From Bacillus sp. OV166 (GTDB taxonomy: Bacteria > Bacillota > Bacilli > Bacillales > Cytobacillaceae): DNA of 64,000 nt. Each line of letters opens with the position of its first letter. The first letter of the stretch is position 1. Where the stretch lies: positions 3,791,001 through 3,855,000 of the forward strand of contig NZ_FXWM01000001.1 in assembly GCF_900177675.1 (NCBI RefSeq), written 5' to 3'. The notes under the pieces are model-generated. The model worked only from the letters and a program-made list of their open reading frames with translations. It did not search any database and had not been told where the DNA came from. Made by a program: the position numbers and the translations under genes. Of this stretch, positions 35,994 through 44,811 are shown piece by piece.

Positions 35994-36378
35994 TTCATTC
36001 TCCCCTTAATTTTCAGATTGTTCTCACTTGCTGAATATAGCAAATTTACTTATTTAATATATCACATATAGTTAACAGAAAAAAGGGATTAAACTATATG
36101 AATATACAAAAAAATTTAATAATACACATAATATAATAATATTGATTTTTATGATTTACTGAAATAATAGAGATTTGGATTAAACAAATCAATACTATTA
36201 ATACTTTTATTTTATCCATTCTTTAAGAATGCATTCATTAAAGGAAAAATTTACTTTTCATTTTTTAATCAATTTATATTTCAATATTAAATATCCTATA
36301 ACTTTTCCTCACTTTTATCCACAAGACAAAACCACTTGGAATATAGATACCACGTGGTTTTGGTTATAATTTCACCTA
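35994..36378. other. Gap upstream of the amino-acid ABC operon
   Basis: 385 bases, very AT-rich. Contains the patB terminator at its right end. I see no TnrA, S-box or T-box signal here; the SBP promoter must lie in it. Confidence 0.5.
36327..36362 (-). terminator. Terminator of patB
   Basis: Stem AAAACCAC / GTGGTTTT with a partly paired loop, then TGTCTTG on the minus strand, 17 nt past the stop. Confidence 0.65.
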
Positions 36379-37569
36379 TTAATTGACATCCTCGAATTCT
36401 CTTGCAATCCTTTCAATTGCTTCCTGAATTAGTGGTCGAGGGGACGGGATACAAATTCTTTGCCATTGTAACCCTTCTTTACCAAACATCTTCCCATCTT
36501 CTAGTAGAACATTTGCTTTATTATAAATCCGATCATGGACTTCTTCAGGCGAGAGTCCATAATCACTAAAATCCATCCACAAGATATAGGTTCCCTCTGG
36601 GATTCTCACCTTAACTTTTGGCATTTTCTCCGCTAAGAATTGGACTGCCCATTCCATTGTCCCATCGATATATTCCTTTAATTGTTCTAACCAATCTTCG
36701 CCCTCATTGTAAACGGCGATCAGTGCAGAAACGGTAAAAGGTGAGGGTAAATGCATCCCCATAACAGTATTAAAGGTTTTTCTAAGTTCAGGATTTGAGA
36801 TGATTACATTTGTACAATGAAGCCCTGCAACATTGAATGTTTTATTGATGGCAGTAAAAGTAATAAGTCGATCACCATGTTCGGTAGCTTTTGCAATTGG
36901 AATAAAGGTTTGATTACAGCGTACTAAATCTCCATGAATTTCGTCAGCAACGATGATGACATCATTTTCCGCACAAATATCGGCTAATTTCCTTAGTTCT
37001 TCCCGAGTAAACACTCTGCCAGTTGGATTATGAGGGTTACATAGGATGAACATTTTCGTCGTATCTTCTTTTGCCTTCGCTTCAAAATCCTCGAAATCGA
37101 TTTGATAATAGCCTTCGCTATTCGATTTAAGTGCATTATTCCGAACTTTTCGTCCGTTGGCTTCAATCGCCGAAGTAAACGGAGGATAAACCGGTCGTTG
37201 GATAATGATTCCATCTCCCGGATCGGTTAATGCTTTGACTGCAACATTCAAGGCATGGACAGTTCCTGGACTAAAGCTGATTTCTTCCTGCGGAATATCC
37301 CAATCATGTCTCTTTTTAAACCAATGCTGGATGGCTTCAAAATACTCTTTTGGAAAGATGGTATATCCGAAAATCCGGTGATCGACCGTCTTATGTAAGG
37401 CATCTACTAACGGCTGGGGTACAGGTAAATCCATATCAGCTGTAAACAATGGAATCGTCTCATCGTCATATCGTTCCGTCAGACCAATCTGTTTAATTAA
37501 CTCCCCGCCATCCCATTTGATTGAATAGGTTCCTCTTCGGTTGACAATTTCATCAAAGTTATATTTCAT
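36379..37569 (-). CDS. patB: PatB/MalY-type PLP-dependent C-S lyase (cystathionine beta-lyase)
   Basis: Class I/II aminotransferase-fold enzyme of 396 residues. Features: TADMDLPVPQPLVDAL (start of the PatB type), NPHNPTGRVFT with the PLP-contact Asn, VADEIHGDLV, and the Schiff-base lysine in INKTFNVAGLH (about Lys246). The motif is usually SKTFN; Ser is Asn here. Members split cystathionine or cysteine S-conjugates to thiol, pyruvate and ammonia. Next to an amino-acid importer read in the same direction, it may use imported sulfur amino acids, which is inference. Confidence 0.88.
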   Translation of the reverse strand: MKYNFDEIVNRRGTYSIKWDGGELIKQIGLTERYDDETIPLFTADMDLPVPQPLVDALHKTVDHRIFGYTIFPKEYFEAIQHWFKKRHDWDIPQEEISFSPGTVHALNVAVKALTDPGDGIIIQRPVYPPFTSAIEANGRKVRNNALKSNSEGYYQIDFEDFEAKAKEDTTKMFILCNPHNPTGRVFTREELRKLADICAENDVIIVADEIHGDLVRCNQTFIPIAKATEHGDRLITFTAINKTFNVAGLHCTNVIISNPELRKTFNTVMGMHLPSPFTVSALIAVYNEGEDWLEQLKEYIDGTMEWAVQFLAEKMPKVKVRIPEGTYILWMDFSDYGLSPEEVHDRIYNKANVLLEDGKMFGKEGLQWQRICIPSPRPLIQEAIERIAREFEDVN

Positions 37570-37595
37570 TTACATCCACCTTTCAATTTTCATCC

Positions 37596-37610
37596 TGTGA
37601 ATGATTCACA
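37596..37610. promoter_or_regulatory. Palindrome upstream of patB
   Basis: TGTGAATGATTCACA, a perfect 7-bp-arm palindrome 27 bases before the patB ATG. The N5 spacing between TGTGA and TCACA differs from FNR/Crp (N6). It is an operator candidate of unknown owner. Confidence 0.45.
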
Positions 37611-37707
37611 TGTAAAAATTTTATTGATTACTCCAATTATAACGATTAAAAGAAATGATTGAAAATTTGGGTAGCTAAATTTTTCAAAAATGTAGGCGAT
37701 GACACTA

Positions 37708-37744
37708 AAAAAAGAGCAGGTCCAGTATATGAACCTCGCTCTTT
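37708..37744 (-). terminator. Terminator of tnrA
   Basis: Minus-strand stem AAAGAGCGAGGT / ACCTGCTCTTT (one mismatch) then TTTTTTT. Confidence 0.85.
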
Positions 37745-37771
37745 AATGCGCGTTAATCCTTCAAAACCTCG

Positions 37772-38083
37772 TTATTTTATTGGTCCGTTCCGATTAAAAT
37801 GGGAATTGATTTGACCTATAATCATCTTATGTTTTTCCCGTTTCGCTAAATCCCTCCGAATTTCAAGTGTTTGTACCCCTTCTTCTATTTTTTCCGCAAT
37901 TTCAATCAGTCTTTCAATATCCGCAAATGAATACTTACGGGTCCCATTTGGGGTTCTATCTGGAAAAATTAGCTTCCGCGTTTCATAATAATGAATTTGT
38001 CTGCTGGAAAGACCTGTTAATTCTGTCACAATTCCTATGGTGATAACCTTTTGATCACGATAGGATGGGTTTTCGTTTCCCAA
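37772..38083 (-). CDS. tnrA: Nitrogen regulator TnrA (MerR family)
   Basis: Protein of 103 residues. The winged HTH reads [21 protein letters not shown], then [17 protein letters not shown] and [13 protein letters not shown], as in B. subtilis TnrA. The C-terminus [10 protein letters not shown] is the segment that contacts feedback-inhibited glutamine synthetase, distinguishing TnrA from GlnR. It activates or represses nitrogen-limitation genes. I chose TTG 38083 after AGGTGG because the length then equals TnrA. A perfect TnrA box upstream suggests autoregulation. Confidence 0.92.
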   Translation of the reverse strand: MGNENPSYRDQKVITIGIVTELTGLSSRQIHYYETRKLIFPDRTPNGTRKYSFADIERLIEIAEKIEEGVQTLEIRRDLAKREKHKMIIGQINSHFNRNGPIK

Positions 38084-38146
38084 AATACCACCTGCCAATT
38101 TTGTTTTAGTTTATTTGAAAAAATATGAATTTTAAAACAATTATTA

Positions 38147-38163
38147 TGTTATATATTCTAACA
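38147..38163. promoter_or_regulatory. TnrA/GlnR box
   Basis: TGTTATATATTCTAACA matches TGTNA-N7-TNACA at all fixed positions, 64 bases upstream of the tnrA start. Autoactivation of tnrA is known in B. subtilis. Confidence 0.8.
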
Positions 38164-38563
38164 TAAGATGTAATACACTGAAACAAGAAATTCCTTTCTT
38201 ACAAAAATATTCATTTCAAGCTAATTCTACTATTATTTTAAAAATATTTAGCTTAAAAATGTAAGCGGATTCAGTTTTGCACTTATTTAACACGGTAAAA
38301 TCGTATAACTTTAGATTTGATAATTATGAGCAGATTATTAAAGATTTTGTTGAGCGCTTACACAAATAGTTCCTTTTTGATATACTACTATAATCTTGAT
38401 TCATCAAAAAAATTGCTAACTTTCAACTGACTTGTCGTGATTCCCCTGGTTTTTTTATTAATTTTCGATTCCAATATTTTCTGAATTGTTGACTCTTTAA
38501 AAATTCTATGTCACTTTAAAAATATATTCTTACTTTCAGATACAAAAGGAGAACTCAATAACG
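38164..38563. other. Gap between tnrA and the 2-hydroxyacid dehydrogenase gene
   Basis: AT-rich region holding a perfect cre consensus (38259-38273) and a weaker one near 38351 (GAGCGCTTACA). I see no gene or RNA. Confidence 0.5.
38259..38273. promoter_or_regulatory. Candidate CcpA (cre) site
   Basis: ATGTAAGCGGATTCA fits WTGNAANCGNWNNCW at every position. It lies 290 bases before the dehydrogenase start and 95 bases beyond the TnrA box. Confidence 0.45.
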
Positions 38564-39538
38564 ATGAAAAGAAAAATACTTGCCTATAATTTTGAATTCT
38601 CTGAGACCCTAGATCGTTTAAGAGATAGTTTTGACATTGAAATTTTTGAGGGGATAAATCCCAAAACAGACCCGGCTTTTTTACAATCTCTAAAAGCAGC
38701 TGAAGGTATTGTCGGTCTAGCCCTTCCTGTCGATCAAGAATTACTGAATCAAGCTCCGAATTTAAAAATTGTATCTAATAACTCAACTGGATTTAATAAC
38801 CTTTCCATTGATGAAATGACAAAACACGGTGTTATGGGAACAAATACACCCGGTGTACTTGAAGATACTACCGCTGATGCGATTTTCGGGCTACTTCTTG
38901 CGGCGGCTAGACGTATCCCTGAATTGGACCAGTTCGTGAAAGTCGGAAATTGGAAGCAGCATTTAACTAGAAATGAATATGCCATTGATGTTCATCATAA
39001 AACCTTAGGAATTATTGGGATGGGAAAAATCGGGGCATTAATTGCGAAGCGAGGGCATTTAGGCTTTGATATGAATATTCTTTACCACAATCGCACGCGC
39101 AACCTGGAGGCTGAGGAAAAATATCACGCTGTCTATACAGAGCTTGACCGCTTACTTATGGAAAGTGATTTTGTTTGTTTAATGACACCGCTCACACCTG
39201 AAACAGAAAATTTAATGGGGGCACGGGAATTTAATTTGATGCAAAAGTCTGCTATTTTCGTGAATGGTTCTCGCGGAAAAACAGTTGATGAAAAGGCACT
39301 AATTGAAGCATTAAGAGCGAACGAGATTCACGGAGCGGCATTAGACGTTTTCCAAAGTGAGCCAGTCAAAGCGGACCATCCGCTTCTCAAATTTCCAAAT
39401 GTGGTGACAACTCCGCATATCGGGTCATCCACTTTCGAAACGGAATTTAAAATGGCCAAGCTTGCGGTCGAGAATTTACTAGCAGGACTAACGGGAAGAC
39501 GCCCAAGGAACCTGATTAATCCCGAAGTACTGAATTAA
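38564..39538 (+). CDS. D-2-hydroxyacid dehydrogenase (glyoxylate/hydroxypyruvate or 2-ketogluconate reductase-like)
   Basis: NAD(P)-dependent enzyme of 324 residues. The nucleotide motif is LGIIGMGKIGALIAKRGHLG (about 148-167). The catalytic triad residues are in NGSRGKTVDE (Arg), LDVFQSEP (Glu) and TPHIGSST (His). Probable substrates are glyoxylate, hydroxypyruvate or a ketogluconate. Substrate class is inferred from length and C-terminal style only. Start 38564 follows AAAGGAG. The next gene begins 21 bp downstream. Confidence 0.88.
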   Translation: MKRKILAYNFEFSETLDRLRDSFDIEIFEGINPKTDPAFLQSLKAAEGIVGLALPVDQELLNQAPNLKIVSNNSTGFNNLSIDEMTKHGVMGTNTPGVLEDTTADAIFGLLLAAARRIPELDQFVKVGNWKQHLTRNEYAIDVHHKTLGIIGMGKIGALIAKRGHLGFDMNILYHNRTRNLEAEEKYHAVYTELDRLLMESDFVCLMTPLTPETENLMGAREFNLMQKSAIFVNGSRGKTVDEKALIEALRANEIHGAALDVFQSEPVKADHPLLKFPNVVTTPHIGSSTFETEFKMAKLAVENLLAGLTGRRPRNLINPEVLN

Positions 39539-39559
39539 TATTACGAAGGAGTTAAACAC

Positions 39560-40237
39560 TTGAATTCACCGAAAAGTATTGTTGAAAAACTAAATTTGAA
39601 TAAATATCGACGGAAGCTTGTTCTGCAGAAACCGGAAGATTTGGATGACTTTCATGAATTAGACTATGACTCATCTTTTAATAACGATAAATATGATCTT
39701 ATATTTATGTTCGTTTTTAGTTTAGAGGAATTTTCGCGGCAACTTCAATCTGTAATTGCAAACCAATTACTCGAGAAAAATGGTTATGTGTACTTTGCCT
39801 ATCCAAAGAAGAATAATCCAAAATATAAAGAATACATTGAACGCGACAGCTTGTTAAACGTATTTGCTATGGATGATGATGGATATACGCTTGACAGTGA
39901 TATAAAGTTTTCTAGAATGGTCAGTCTAAACGATGTTTTTACAGTGGTGGGCTTAAAGTCTGCCCCAAAAAAGACAAAAAAGGCTGACAGCAGTAAATCT
40001 AGCCAATGTGTGGATGACTATATTGTTCATGTGGATGATATTAAACAGTACTTAAACAAAAATGAGGACCTATTGGGAGCTTTTAATCAATTAACTTTTG
40101 GATATCAAAAGGATTGGGCCCGTTATGTCTATAGTGCGAAAAGAAAAGAAACTCAAGAAAAGCGTTTGTTAGAAATGGAGACGGTTCTTGGAGAAGGCTA
40201 TAAATCAATGGAATTATATCGAAGGAAGCAGAAATAG
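39560..40237 (+). CDS. YdeI/OmdA-family protein with DUF3052-like N-terminus
   Basis: Protein of 225 residues from a TTG start after AAGGAG. The N-terminal half (RRKLVLQKPEDLDDF; YDLIFMFVFSLEEF; NGYVYFAYPKKNN) resembles DUF3052. A lysine/serine-rich linker (about 137-150) leads to a C-terminal OmdA-type segment FGYQKDWARYVYSAKRKETQ then RLLEM and GYKSMELYR. The domain is common in bacilli and linked by name to bacteriocin protection, but its biochemical role is unknown. Probably co-transcribed with the dehydrogenase; a perfect terminator follows. Confidence 0.78.
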   Translation: MNSPKSIVEKLNLNKYRRKLVLQKPEDLDDFHELDYDSSFNNDKYDLIFMFVFSLEEFSRQLQSVIANQLLEKNGYVYFAYPKKNNPKYKEYIERDSLLNVFAMDDDGYTLDSDIKFSRMVSLNDVFTVVGLKSAPKKTKKADSSKSSQCVDDYIVHVDDIKQYLNKNEDLLGAFNQLTFGYQKDWARYVYSAKRKETQEKRLLEMETVLGEGYKSMELYRRKQK

Positions 40238-40254
40238 TCAGAGGATGTAAATTC

Positions 40255-40300
40255 AAAACGATCCCGTCTATCTAATTAGATAGACGGGATCGTTTTATTA
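40255..40300 (+). terminator. Terminator after the YdeI-family gene
   Basis: Near-continuous 21-bp inverted repeat (AAAACGATCCCGTCTATC and complement) ending in TTTTATTA; works in both directions. Confidence 0.9.
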
Positions 40301-40536
40301 AGAGGGCAAGAGCAAATTTTATCACAAGTAAGCAGAAGGTTGTCTAAATTTTTTATACAATCAGCTCCTATCAGTTCTATTCCCCACTTTCTTCCTATAT
40401 TACTTATTAATATCATCAAAATATTATGACATAGCATCATTTTTCAAAAAAAACCTAAATATCATTCCCCCCAAGCATATTACTTATACATTTTATCTAG
40501 ATTGGGTACAATTCTAATAGAAATGGAGGAAATATC

Positions 40537-41673
40537 ATGGTTCGTTTACTTGCGATTATCTCATTTATACTTTTATTTTATTTTTCATTGCCAGTTATTG
40601 ATAAACAGATGGGGAAAAACGATATAGAAAAAAAGATTGATTCTGTTCAATCTGAAATGAATATAAAAGATAGCTCAGCAGTATTAGAAACACTTAATAG
40701 TTTTTATGAAAAGGTTCAACAATTAGTTGGGCAGCTTGGCTTTCAGGCGGGTGAACTTCCACTCACTAAACAACAGCCGCAACCACAAAAAGAAAAAGTA
40801 GAATTAAATATCCCTACTAACCAAGTATTTTCAGTTAATAATATAGAACTTGGTAATCTAAAAGAAGATATTGATCATAATTTAGGCAAGGCAAATCGGT
40901 CATCACTTAATGAATATGGGACGAATTGGTACGCCTATCACGAAAATTACCATGATTTTTTTATGGTTATGTATGATGAAAACAACAAAGCAGCAGGATT
41001 ATACACGAACCAAGATTTAATTGCATCCACTAAAGGAATCCAATTCGGAAGTTCCAAGATAGATGTTCGCGCAAAACTAGGTGAACCTATCACCAATATC
41101 CAAAAAGGATTGACAGTTTATCAATTACAGGAAAATAGTGACTATGATGTGTTCTTGCTTGAGGGAACTTACGTAACTATCTTTTATGATAAACATGAAA
41201 ATAATACGGTAACAGCGATACAATTAATCAGTAAAGACTTTGAGCAGAAGAAAACAGGCTTTTACACCAAAGCCAATTCAGCGTTAAAAGAAGGCTTCGA
41301 ATATCAATTATTCGATTTGACCAATGCAGCACGAGTCAATCATCAGCTTACAGTTCTAACATGGGATGAGCATGTTAGAGGAACAGCCCGTAAACATAGC
41401 ACCGATATGGCGGTCCATCAGTATTTTGATCACACCAATCTGAAGGGACAATCACCGTTCGACCGGATGAAAGAGGATGATATCAGTTTTCATATGGCTG
41501 GAGAAAACCTTGCCTATGGACAATTTAGCAGCATCTTCGCCCATGAAGGTTTAATGAACTCCCTCGGACATCGTGAAAATATTTTGCGGAAGGGTTACGA
41601 GTTTTTAGGAGTAGGCGTAGCTTTTAATGACGAATCGCAGCCCTACTATACAGAAAACTTTTTTGCGAAGTAG
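40537..41673 (+). CDS. Membrane-anchored CAP/SCP-domain protein (YlbC-like)
   Basis: Protein of 378 residues. An N-terminal helix (4-22) works as signal anchor. A short coiled segment and Gln/Pro linker follow, then a CAP-associated domain (about 100-235, VNNIELGNLKEDIDHNLGK, WYAYHENYHDFFMVMYD) and a C-terminal CAP domain (about 255-378, LTNAARVNHQLTVLTWD, ARKHSTDMAVHQYFDH, AGENLAYG, MNSLGHRENIL). The CAP His/Glu residues are present. Resembles B. subtilis YlbC. Function outside the cell is unknown. Monocistronic. Confidence 0.87.
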   Translation: MVRLLAIISFILLFYFSLPVIDKQMGKNDIEKKIDSVQSEMNIKDSSAVLETLNSFYEKVQQLVGQLGFQAGELPLTKQQPQPQKEKVELNIPTNQVFSVNNIELGNLKEDIDHNLGKANRSSLNEYGTNWYAYHENYHDFFMVMYDENNKAAGLYTNQDLIASTKGIQFGSSKIDVRAKLGEPITNIQKGLTVYQLQENSDYDVFLLEGTYVTIFYDKHENNTVTAIQLISKDFEQKKTGFYTKANSALKEGFEYQLFDLTNAARVNHQLTVLTWDEHVRGTARKHSTDMAVHQYFDHTNLKGQSPFDRMKEDDISFHMAGENLAYGQFSSIFAHEGLMNSLGHRENILRKGYEFLGVGVAFNDESQPYYTENFFAK

Positions 41674-41706
41674 TACGGCCAAGGGGTTATTATTCAGAAC
41701 ACTAAA

Positions 41707-41737
41707 AAATCCACAAAACCCTATGTTTTGTGGATTT
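41707..41737. terminator. Bidirectional terminator
   Basis: 13-bp stem AAATCCACAAAAC / GTTTTGTGGATTT with a 5-nt loop, between the convergent CAP-protein and sirtuin genes. Confidence 0.85.
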
Positions 41738-41788
41738 TACTTTTACGATGGAAAAATGAGGAACATCTTGTATAGTTATTGTACGGTT

Positions 41789-42562
41789 TCAGTTTCCTAG
41801 TTTTTGATCCAATAAGGACAAGGTTTTCCCGATAGACTCTTGAATAACATATGTATTACTGTCAGTATCATAAGGAGTTTCTCCTATATTAATAATAATT
41901 AGTGGAACGCCTTGCCTTCTGTATTGGGGGAAAGTGGAGAATGGCATTACTTTTAGACTCGTCCCTAATACCAACACACAATCCGCAACATCTATCATAT
42001 GTAAAATCGCATCAAATCCCTCTACAGTAAACCACTTGCCTGTATCACCAAACAAAACGACATCCGGTTTTATAAAACGTTCGCTTTTATCGCTGGTATC
42101 ACAATGGTCACAGATATAGAATTCATCGATGGTATCGAGACGATTTTCCATCTCTTCTGTCGAATAGCTTTTACCGCAATGCAAGCAAGTTGCTGTTTTT
42201 ATGGTTCCATGGAATTCTATGACATTCTTATTGCCCGCTTTTTGATGAAGTCCATCAATATTTTGGGTAATGATATGAGAAACCTTCCCATCTTTTTCCC
42301 ACTTCGCCAAAATCTTGTGCCCTACATTCGGCACAGCATCCGGATGGTAAAGATTTTCGAATGCAAATTGATAAAACTCCCTTGGACTTCGATAAAAATA
42401 ATCCAAGGAAAGGATATATTCCGGCGCAAGTTGATAAACCCCAGACCTTGAACGAAAATCTTTTATGCCAGATTCTGTACTAATCCCCGCTCCAGTTAGC
42501 ACAACGATGTTTTTTGCATTTTTAATGTGGCTTGTACAGGTTTCAATCAGTTTGTTTTCCAT
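41789..42562 (-). CDS. Sir2-family NAD-dependent protein deacylase
   Basis: Sirtuin of 257 residues. NAD site LTGAGISTESGIKDFR (22-37), ITQNIDGLHQKAG (98-110), catalytic His118 in FHG, a four-cysteine zinc site (Cys126, 129, 151, 154) and VLGTSLKVMPFS. It removes acyl groups from protein lysines with NAD+. The Bacillus counterpart SrtN is of similar size. Monocistronic, with AAAGGAG before the ATG. No partner gene (for example acetyl-CoA synthetase) is nearby. Confidence 0.92.
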   Translation of the reverse strand: MENKLIETCTSHIKNAKNIVVLTGAGISTESGIKDFRSRSGVYQLAPEYILSLDYFYRSPREFYQFAFENLYHPDAVPNVGHKILAKWEKDGKVSHIITQNIDGLHQKAGNKNVIEFHGTIKTATCLHCGKSYSTEEMENRLDTIDEFYICDHCDTSDKSERFIKPDVVLFGDTGKWFTVEGFDAILHMIDVADCVLVLGTSLKVMPFSTFPQYRRQGVPLIIINIGETPYDTDSNTYVIQESIGKTLSLLDQKLGN

Positions 42563-42679
42563 CGATTCCTTCTCCTTTAAATACGCTGTTAGGGCAACAA
42601 TAATAATACTTAGTTTATAGGAAAAAACAATTCCTAGTACATGTCAAGTATAGTATTTACAAATCAGGATATATTTCAT

Positions 42680-42714
42680 AAAAAAACTGCCCCCAAGTTA
42701 AACAAATGGGACAG
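42680..42714 (-). terminator. Terminator of the 59-residue CxxC protein gene
   Basis: Minus-strand stem CTGTCCCA / TTGGGGGCAG (one G-T pair) then TTTTTTT. Confidence 0.65.
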
Positions 42715-42725
42715 CCTTTATAAAT

Positions 42726-42773
42726 GGTGCCTGTCCCTCACTACTTTACAACTTTAAGCACTCGAGGTAGGCC
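42726..42773. repeat. Dispersed repeat, copy A
   Basis: GGTGCCTGTCCCTCAC through TACAACTTTAA and an imperfect inverted tail GAGGTAGGCC. The first 32 bases agree at 26 positions with copy B at 57689. Non-coding. Confidence 0.65.
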
Positions 42774-42783
42774 ATAATAGATG

Positions 42784-42963
42784 CTATGCAAATGCACGTA
42801 ATTTTTTATTTTTTCTCATATGCAAAGGTTTATGAGTGTAATAGATTTTTGCTAGTGCATGATTATCACAAAGTGAACATTTAATTTGATAAGAAGCTTT
42901 GCTAATATGGGGAGTTTCTAAGAAGGTTAATATTTCTTTCATATGTTTATCACAGGCCCACAT
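42784..42963 (-). CDS. Small Cys-rich protein (59 aa)
   Basis: A 59-codon gene with a good ribosome site (GGGGTGAG, 3 bases then ATG). Sequence features are MWACDKHMKEILTFLE, then KCSLCDNHALAKIYYTH and a basic tail RKNKKLRAFA. Cys4, His7, Cys29 and Cys32 could bind zinc. Similar short CxxC proteins occur in bacilli but have no known role. It lies 40 bp downstream of the ferredoxin gene in the same direction and has a terminator, so it may share that transcript. Confidence 0.75.
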   Translation of the reverse strand: MWACDKHMKEILTFLETPHISKASYQIKCSLCDNHALAKIYYTHKPLHMRKNKKLRAFA

Positions 42964-43003
42964 GATCTCACCCCGAATTCATATATTTCTTTAACTAAGC
43001 TTA

Positions 43004-43351
43004 CTAAATGGTAGAGACTTCTTTCTGGAGTTTATCAGGCTTTCTTTTCTTCACGACTTCTGTAAATGCATCTTCCCAAGAAATCGAAATATCTCCATTT
43101 GTCACAAATGTTTGACACCCGAGGCGATATCCTTCTTTTAACCACTCTTCACCTAATTTTCTTCTTTCTTGTACCTTGACTTTATCTAGGAATTCAGCGC
43201 CTTCTTCCGCCTTAAAAACGCAGCTGCCGCAAATTCCCCCGCCACATCGGTTTGGGAGTTCTCCATCGTAACGAAGGGACATCCTCAAGATATTCGAATC
43301 CTCTGGTACATCTAATTGTTTATTGCTGTTAATGAAATTTATTTTTGGCAT
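43004..43351 (-). CDS. Plant-type [2Fe-2S] ferredoxin (115 aa)
   Basis: Electron carrier of 115 residues. Cluster ligands: Cys36, Cys41 and Cys44 in RCGGGICGSC, and Cys79 in GYRLGCQ. The start at 43351 has GGGAGG upstream; the frame stays open to 43471 but that region is promoter and operator. A perfect TGGTATA-N3-TATACCA palindrome lies 31 bases upstream, placing it in the local GntR regulon. It likely feeds the haem-oxygenase-fold oxidase or another oxygenase of this cluster, which is inference. Confidence 0.9.
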   Translation of the reverse strand: MPKINFINSNKQLDVPEDSNILRMSLRYDGELPNRCGGGICGSCVFKAEEGAEFLDKVKVQERRKLGEEWLKEGYRLGCQTFVTNGDISISWEDAFTEVVKKRKPDKLQKEVSTI

Positions 43352-43381
43352 GCCTCGTATCCTCCCTAAAATTAATCTTCT

Positions 43382-43398
43382 TGGTATACAATATACCA
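43382..43398. promoter_or_regulatory. GntR-type operator 1 (perfect)
   Basis: TGGTATACAATATACCA: 7-bp inverted repeat TGGTATA / TATACCA around CAA, upstream of the ferredoxin gene. The best copy of the local operator family. Confidence 0.8.
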
Positions 43399-43535
43399 TA
43401 ATTATAATTTTCAGACAATACAAATATTTTAATTTTTTTATTTTAAAAAAAAGATAAATATAAGACCACATCGTGAAGTCGGTGTGGTCATTAACATAGA
43501 TGATAGCTCGCTACGAGATCTTTCATTGGTATTTT

Positions 43536-44237
43536 TCAAGTCGACACTAATTTTTCTTTTTTATACAGCTTTTCTTTAATATTTTCAATATAAGTGATAT
43601 ACGCCTTTTTCGAGTTTTCAATATGAATTCTCATTAAATACTCTGCCATTTCCGCTTCTTTATCGCGCAAGGCTTTCATGATATCAATATGTTCCCTTAA
43701 GGATTCTTTTCTTCTGCCTGGTGTCTCATATCCCATATTTGCAGCCATATGTATATAGTCAATCAGACCAGAGAGAATCTCAAACAATTTGGGGCTTTTC
43801 GATGCCTTATTAATCAGACGATTCATTTGTATATGTTCAAGATTAAAGTTTTCTTCGGCTTGATCTCTTAACAACATCAGTTCTTCGATCTTTTGATCCA
43901 ATTCTAGTTGCGTTTCTCTATCCATCCGCCCCGCAGCTAATTTAACGGCCAAAACTTCTAAAGAGGCAAGAATTGTAAATACTTCGATGACTTCACTCTC
44001 GGAAATATTGGAGACGACGACACCTTTTCGGGGAACCGTTTTTACAAAGCCTTGGGATTCCAATCGGAACAAAGCCTCCCGAATCGGTGTGCGGCTGATG
44101 CCTAATTTCCCGGCAAGTTCTCTTTCAATTAAACGATCGCCCGCTTTTAATTCGCCCTCCAGAATCATTTCCTTTAAATAAATATATGCATGTTCCCGAA
44201 TCGATAAAAGATTGTTTTCCTCCCATCTTACGTCCAT
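43536..44237 (-). CDS. GntR-family FCD transcription regulator (paralogue 1)
   Basis: Regulator of 234 residues. The winged HTH includes GDRLIERELAGKLG and SRTPIREALFRLESQGFV; the FCD ligand domain includes SLEVLAVKLAAGRMD, EHIQMNRLINKAS and LREHIDIMKALRD. The recognition segment is identical over 27 residues to the second GntR at 56141-56818, so both should read the same operator. The start ATG 44237 follows GGGTGG. Last gene of the aldehyde-dehydrogenase / CHR transporter operon (43 bp after it). Confidence 0.9.
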   Translation of the reverse strand: MDVRWEENNLLSIREHAYIYLKEMILEGELKAGDRLIERELAGKLGISRTPIREALFRLESQGFVKTVPRKGVVVSNISESEVIEVFTILASLEVLAVKLAAGRMDRETQLELDQKIEELMLLRDQAEENFNLEHIQMNRLINKASKSPKLFEILSGLIDYIHMAANMGYETPGRRKESLREHIDIMKALRDKEAEMAEYLMRIHIENSKKAYITYIENIKEKLYKKEKLVST

Positions 44238-44280
44238 AAATTCCACCCGCTTATTTTTTATTATTTTCTAACATTCATTT

Positions 44281-44811
44281 TTACGAAAGAAATACTCCAC
44301 CATAGATCAAGCAGCAAACAATTAGCAGGGATGGATGCATTTTTACTCTAATCAAAGTAAAATAACTAACCACAGCCAAAAAGACTAAATGAAAAACACC
44401 ACTATTCTCATAAGCTGTTAAAAAGAATTGATAGGCCATCACAGCAAGTAAAATTGCAATAATTGGCTGTACTGACTTTGTCATAAGTGCTACTTTTGGA
44501 GAACCTTTAAATAGATTTACAAACTTAAAAAGTAAAATAACGGCGAGAGCAGAAGGAAGGATCGTTGCGATTAGAGCAATTACTGCACCAAGAATCCCGC
44601 CCACTTCATAACCAATATAACCGCCCATTTTGGTGGCAATTGGTCCTGGCAAGGCATTCCCAATCGCCAATACATCCCCAAACTCGGATAAACTCATCCA
44701 ATGGTAATTGTTGACCACTTCATTTTGTATTAACGGAATGGTTGCAGGACCGCCGCCATATCCCAATAAATTAGCAATAAAAAACGCCCAAAAGATATGC
44801 AAATAGATCAT
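44281..44811 (-). CDS. CHR-family transporter half (ChrA-like, second half)
   Basis: Membrane protein of 176 residues with about five helices. CHR signatures: NLLGYGGGPATIPLIQNEVV and ALPGPIATKMGGYIGYEVGG. This is a short-chain CHR protein that works with the partner encoded just upstream (4-base overlap), as in Bacillus chr pairs. Proven members export chromate, but the context of an aldehyde and amide catabolic cluster suggests a different anion, which is inference. Confidence 0.87.
   Translation of the reverse strand: MIYLHIFWAFFIANLLGYGGGPATIPLIQNEVVNNYHWMSLSEFGDVLAIGNALPGPIATKMGGYIGYEVGGILGAVIALIATILPSALAVILLFKFVNLFKGSPKVALMTKSVQPIIAILLAVMAYQFFLTAYENSGVFHLVFLAVVSYFTLIRVKMHPSLLIVCCLIYGGVFLS

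Noticed and set aside
38341..38365. Second cre site (GAGCGCTTACACA)
   Set aside because: Only partial agreement with the cre consensus in its right arm; listed in the gap description but not as a site.
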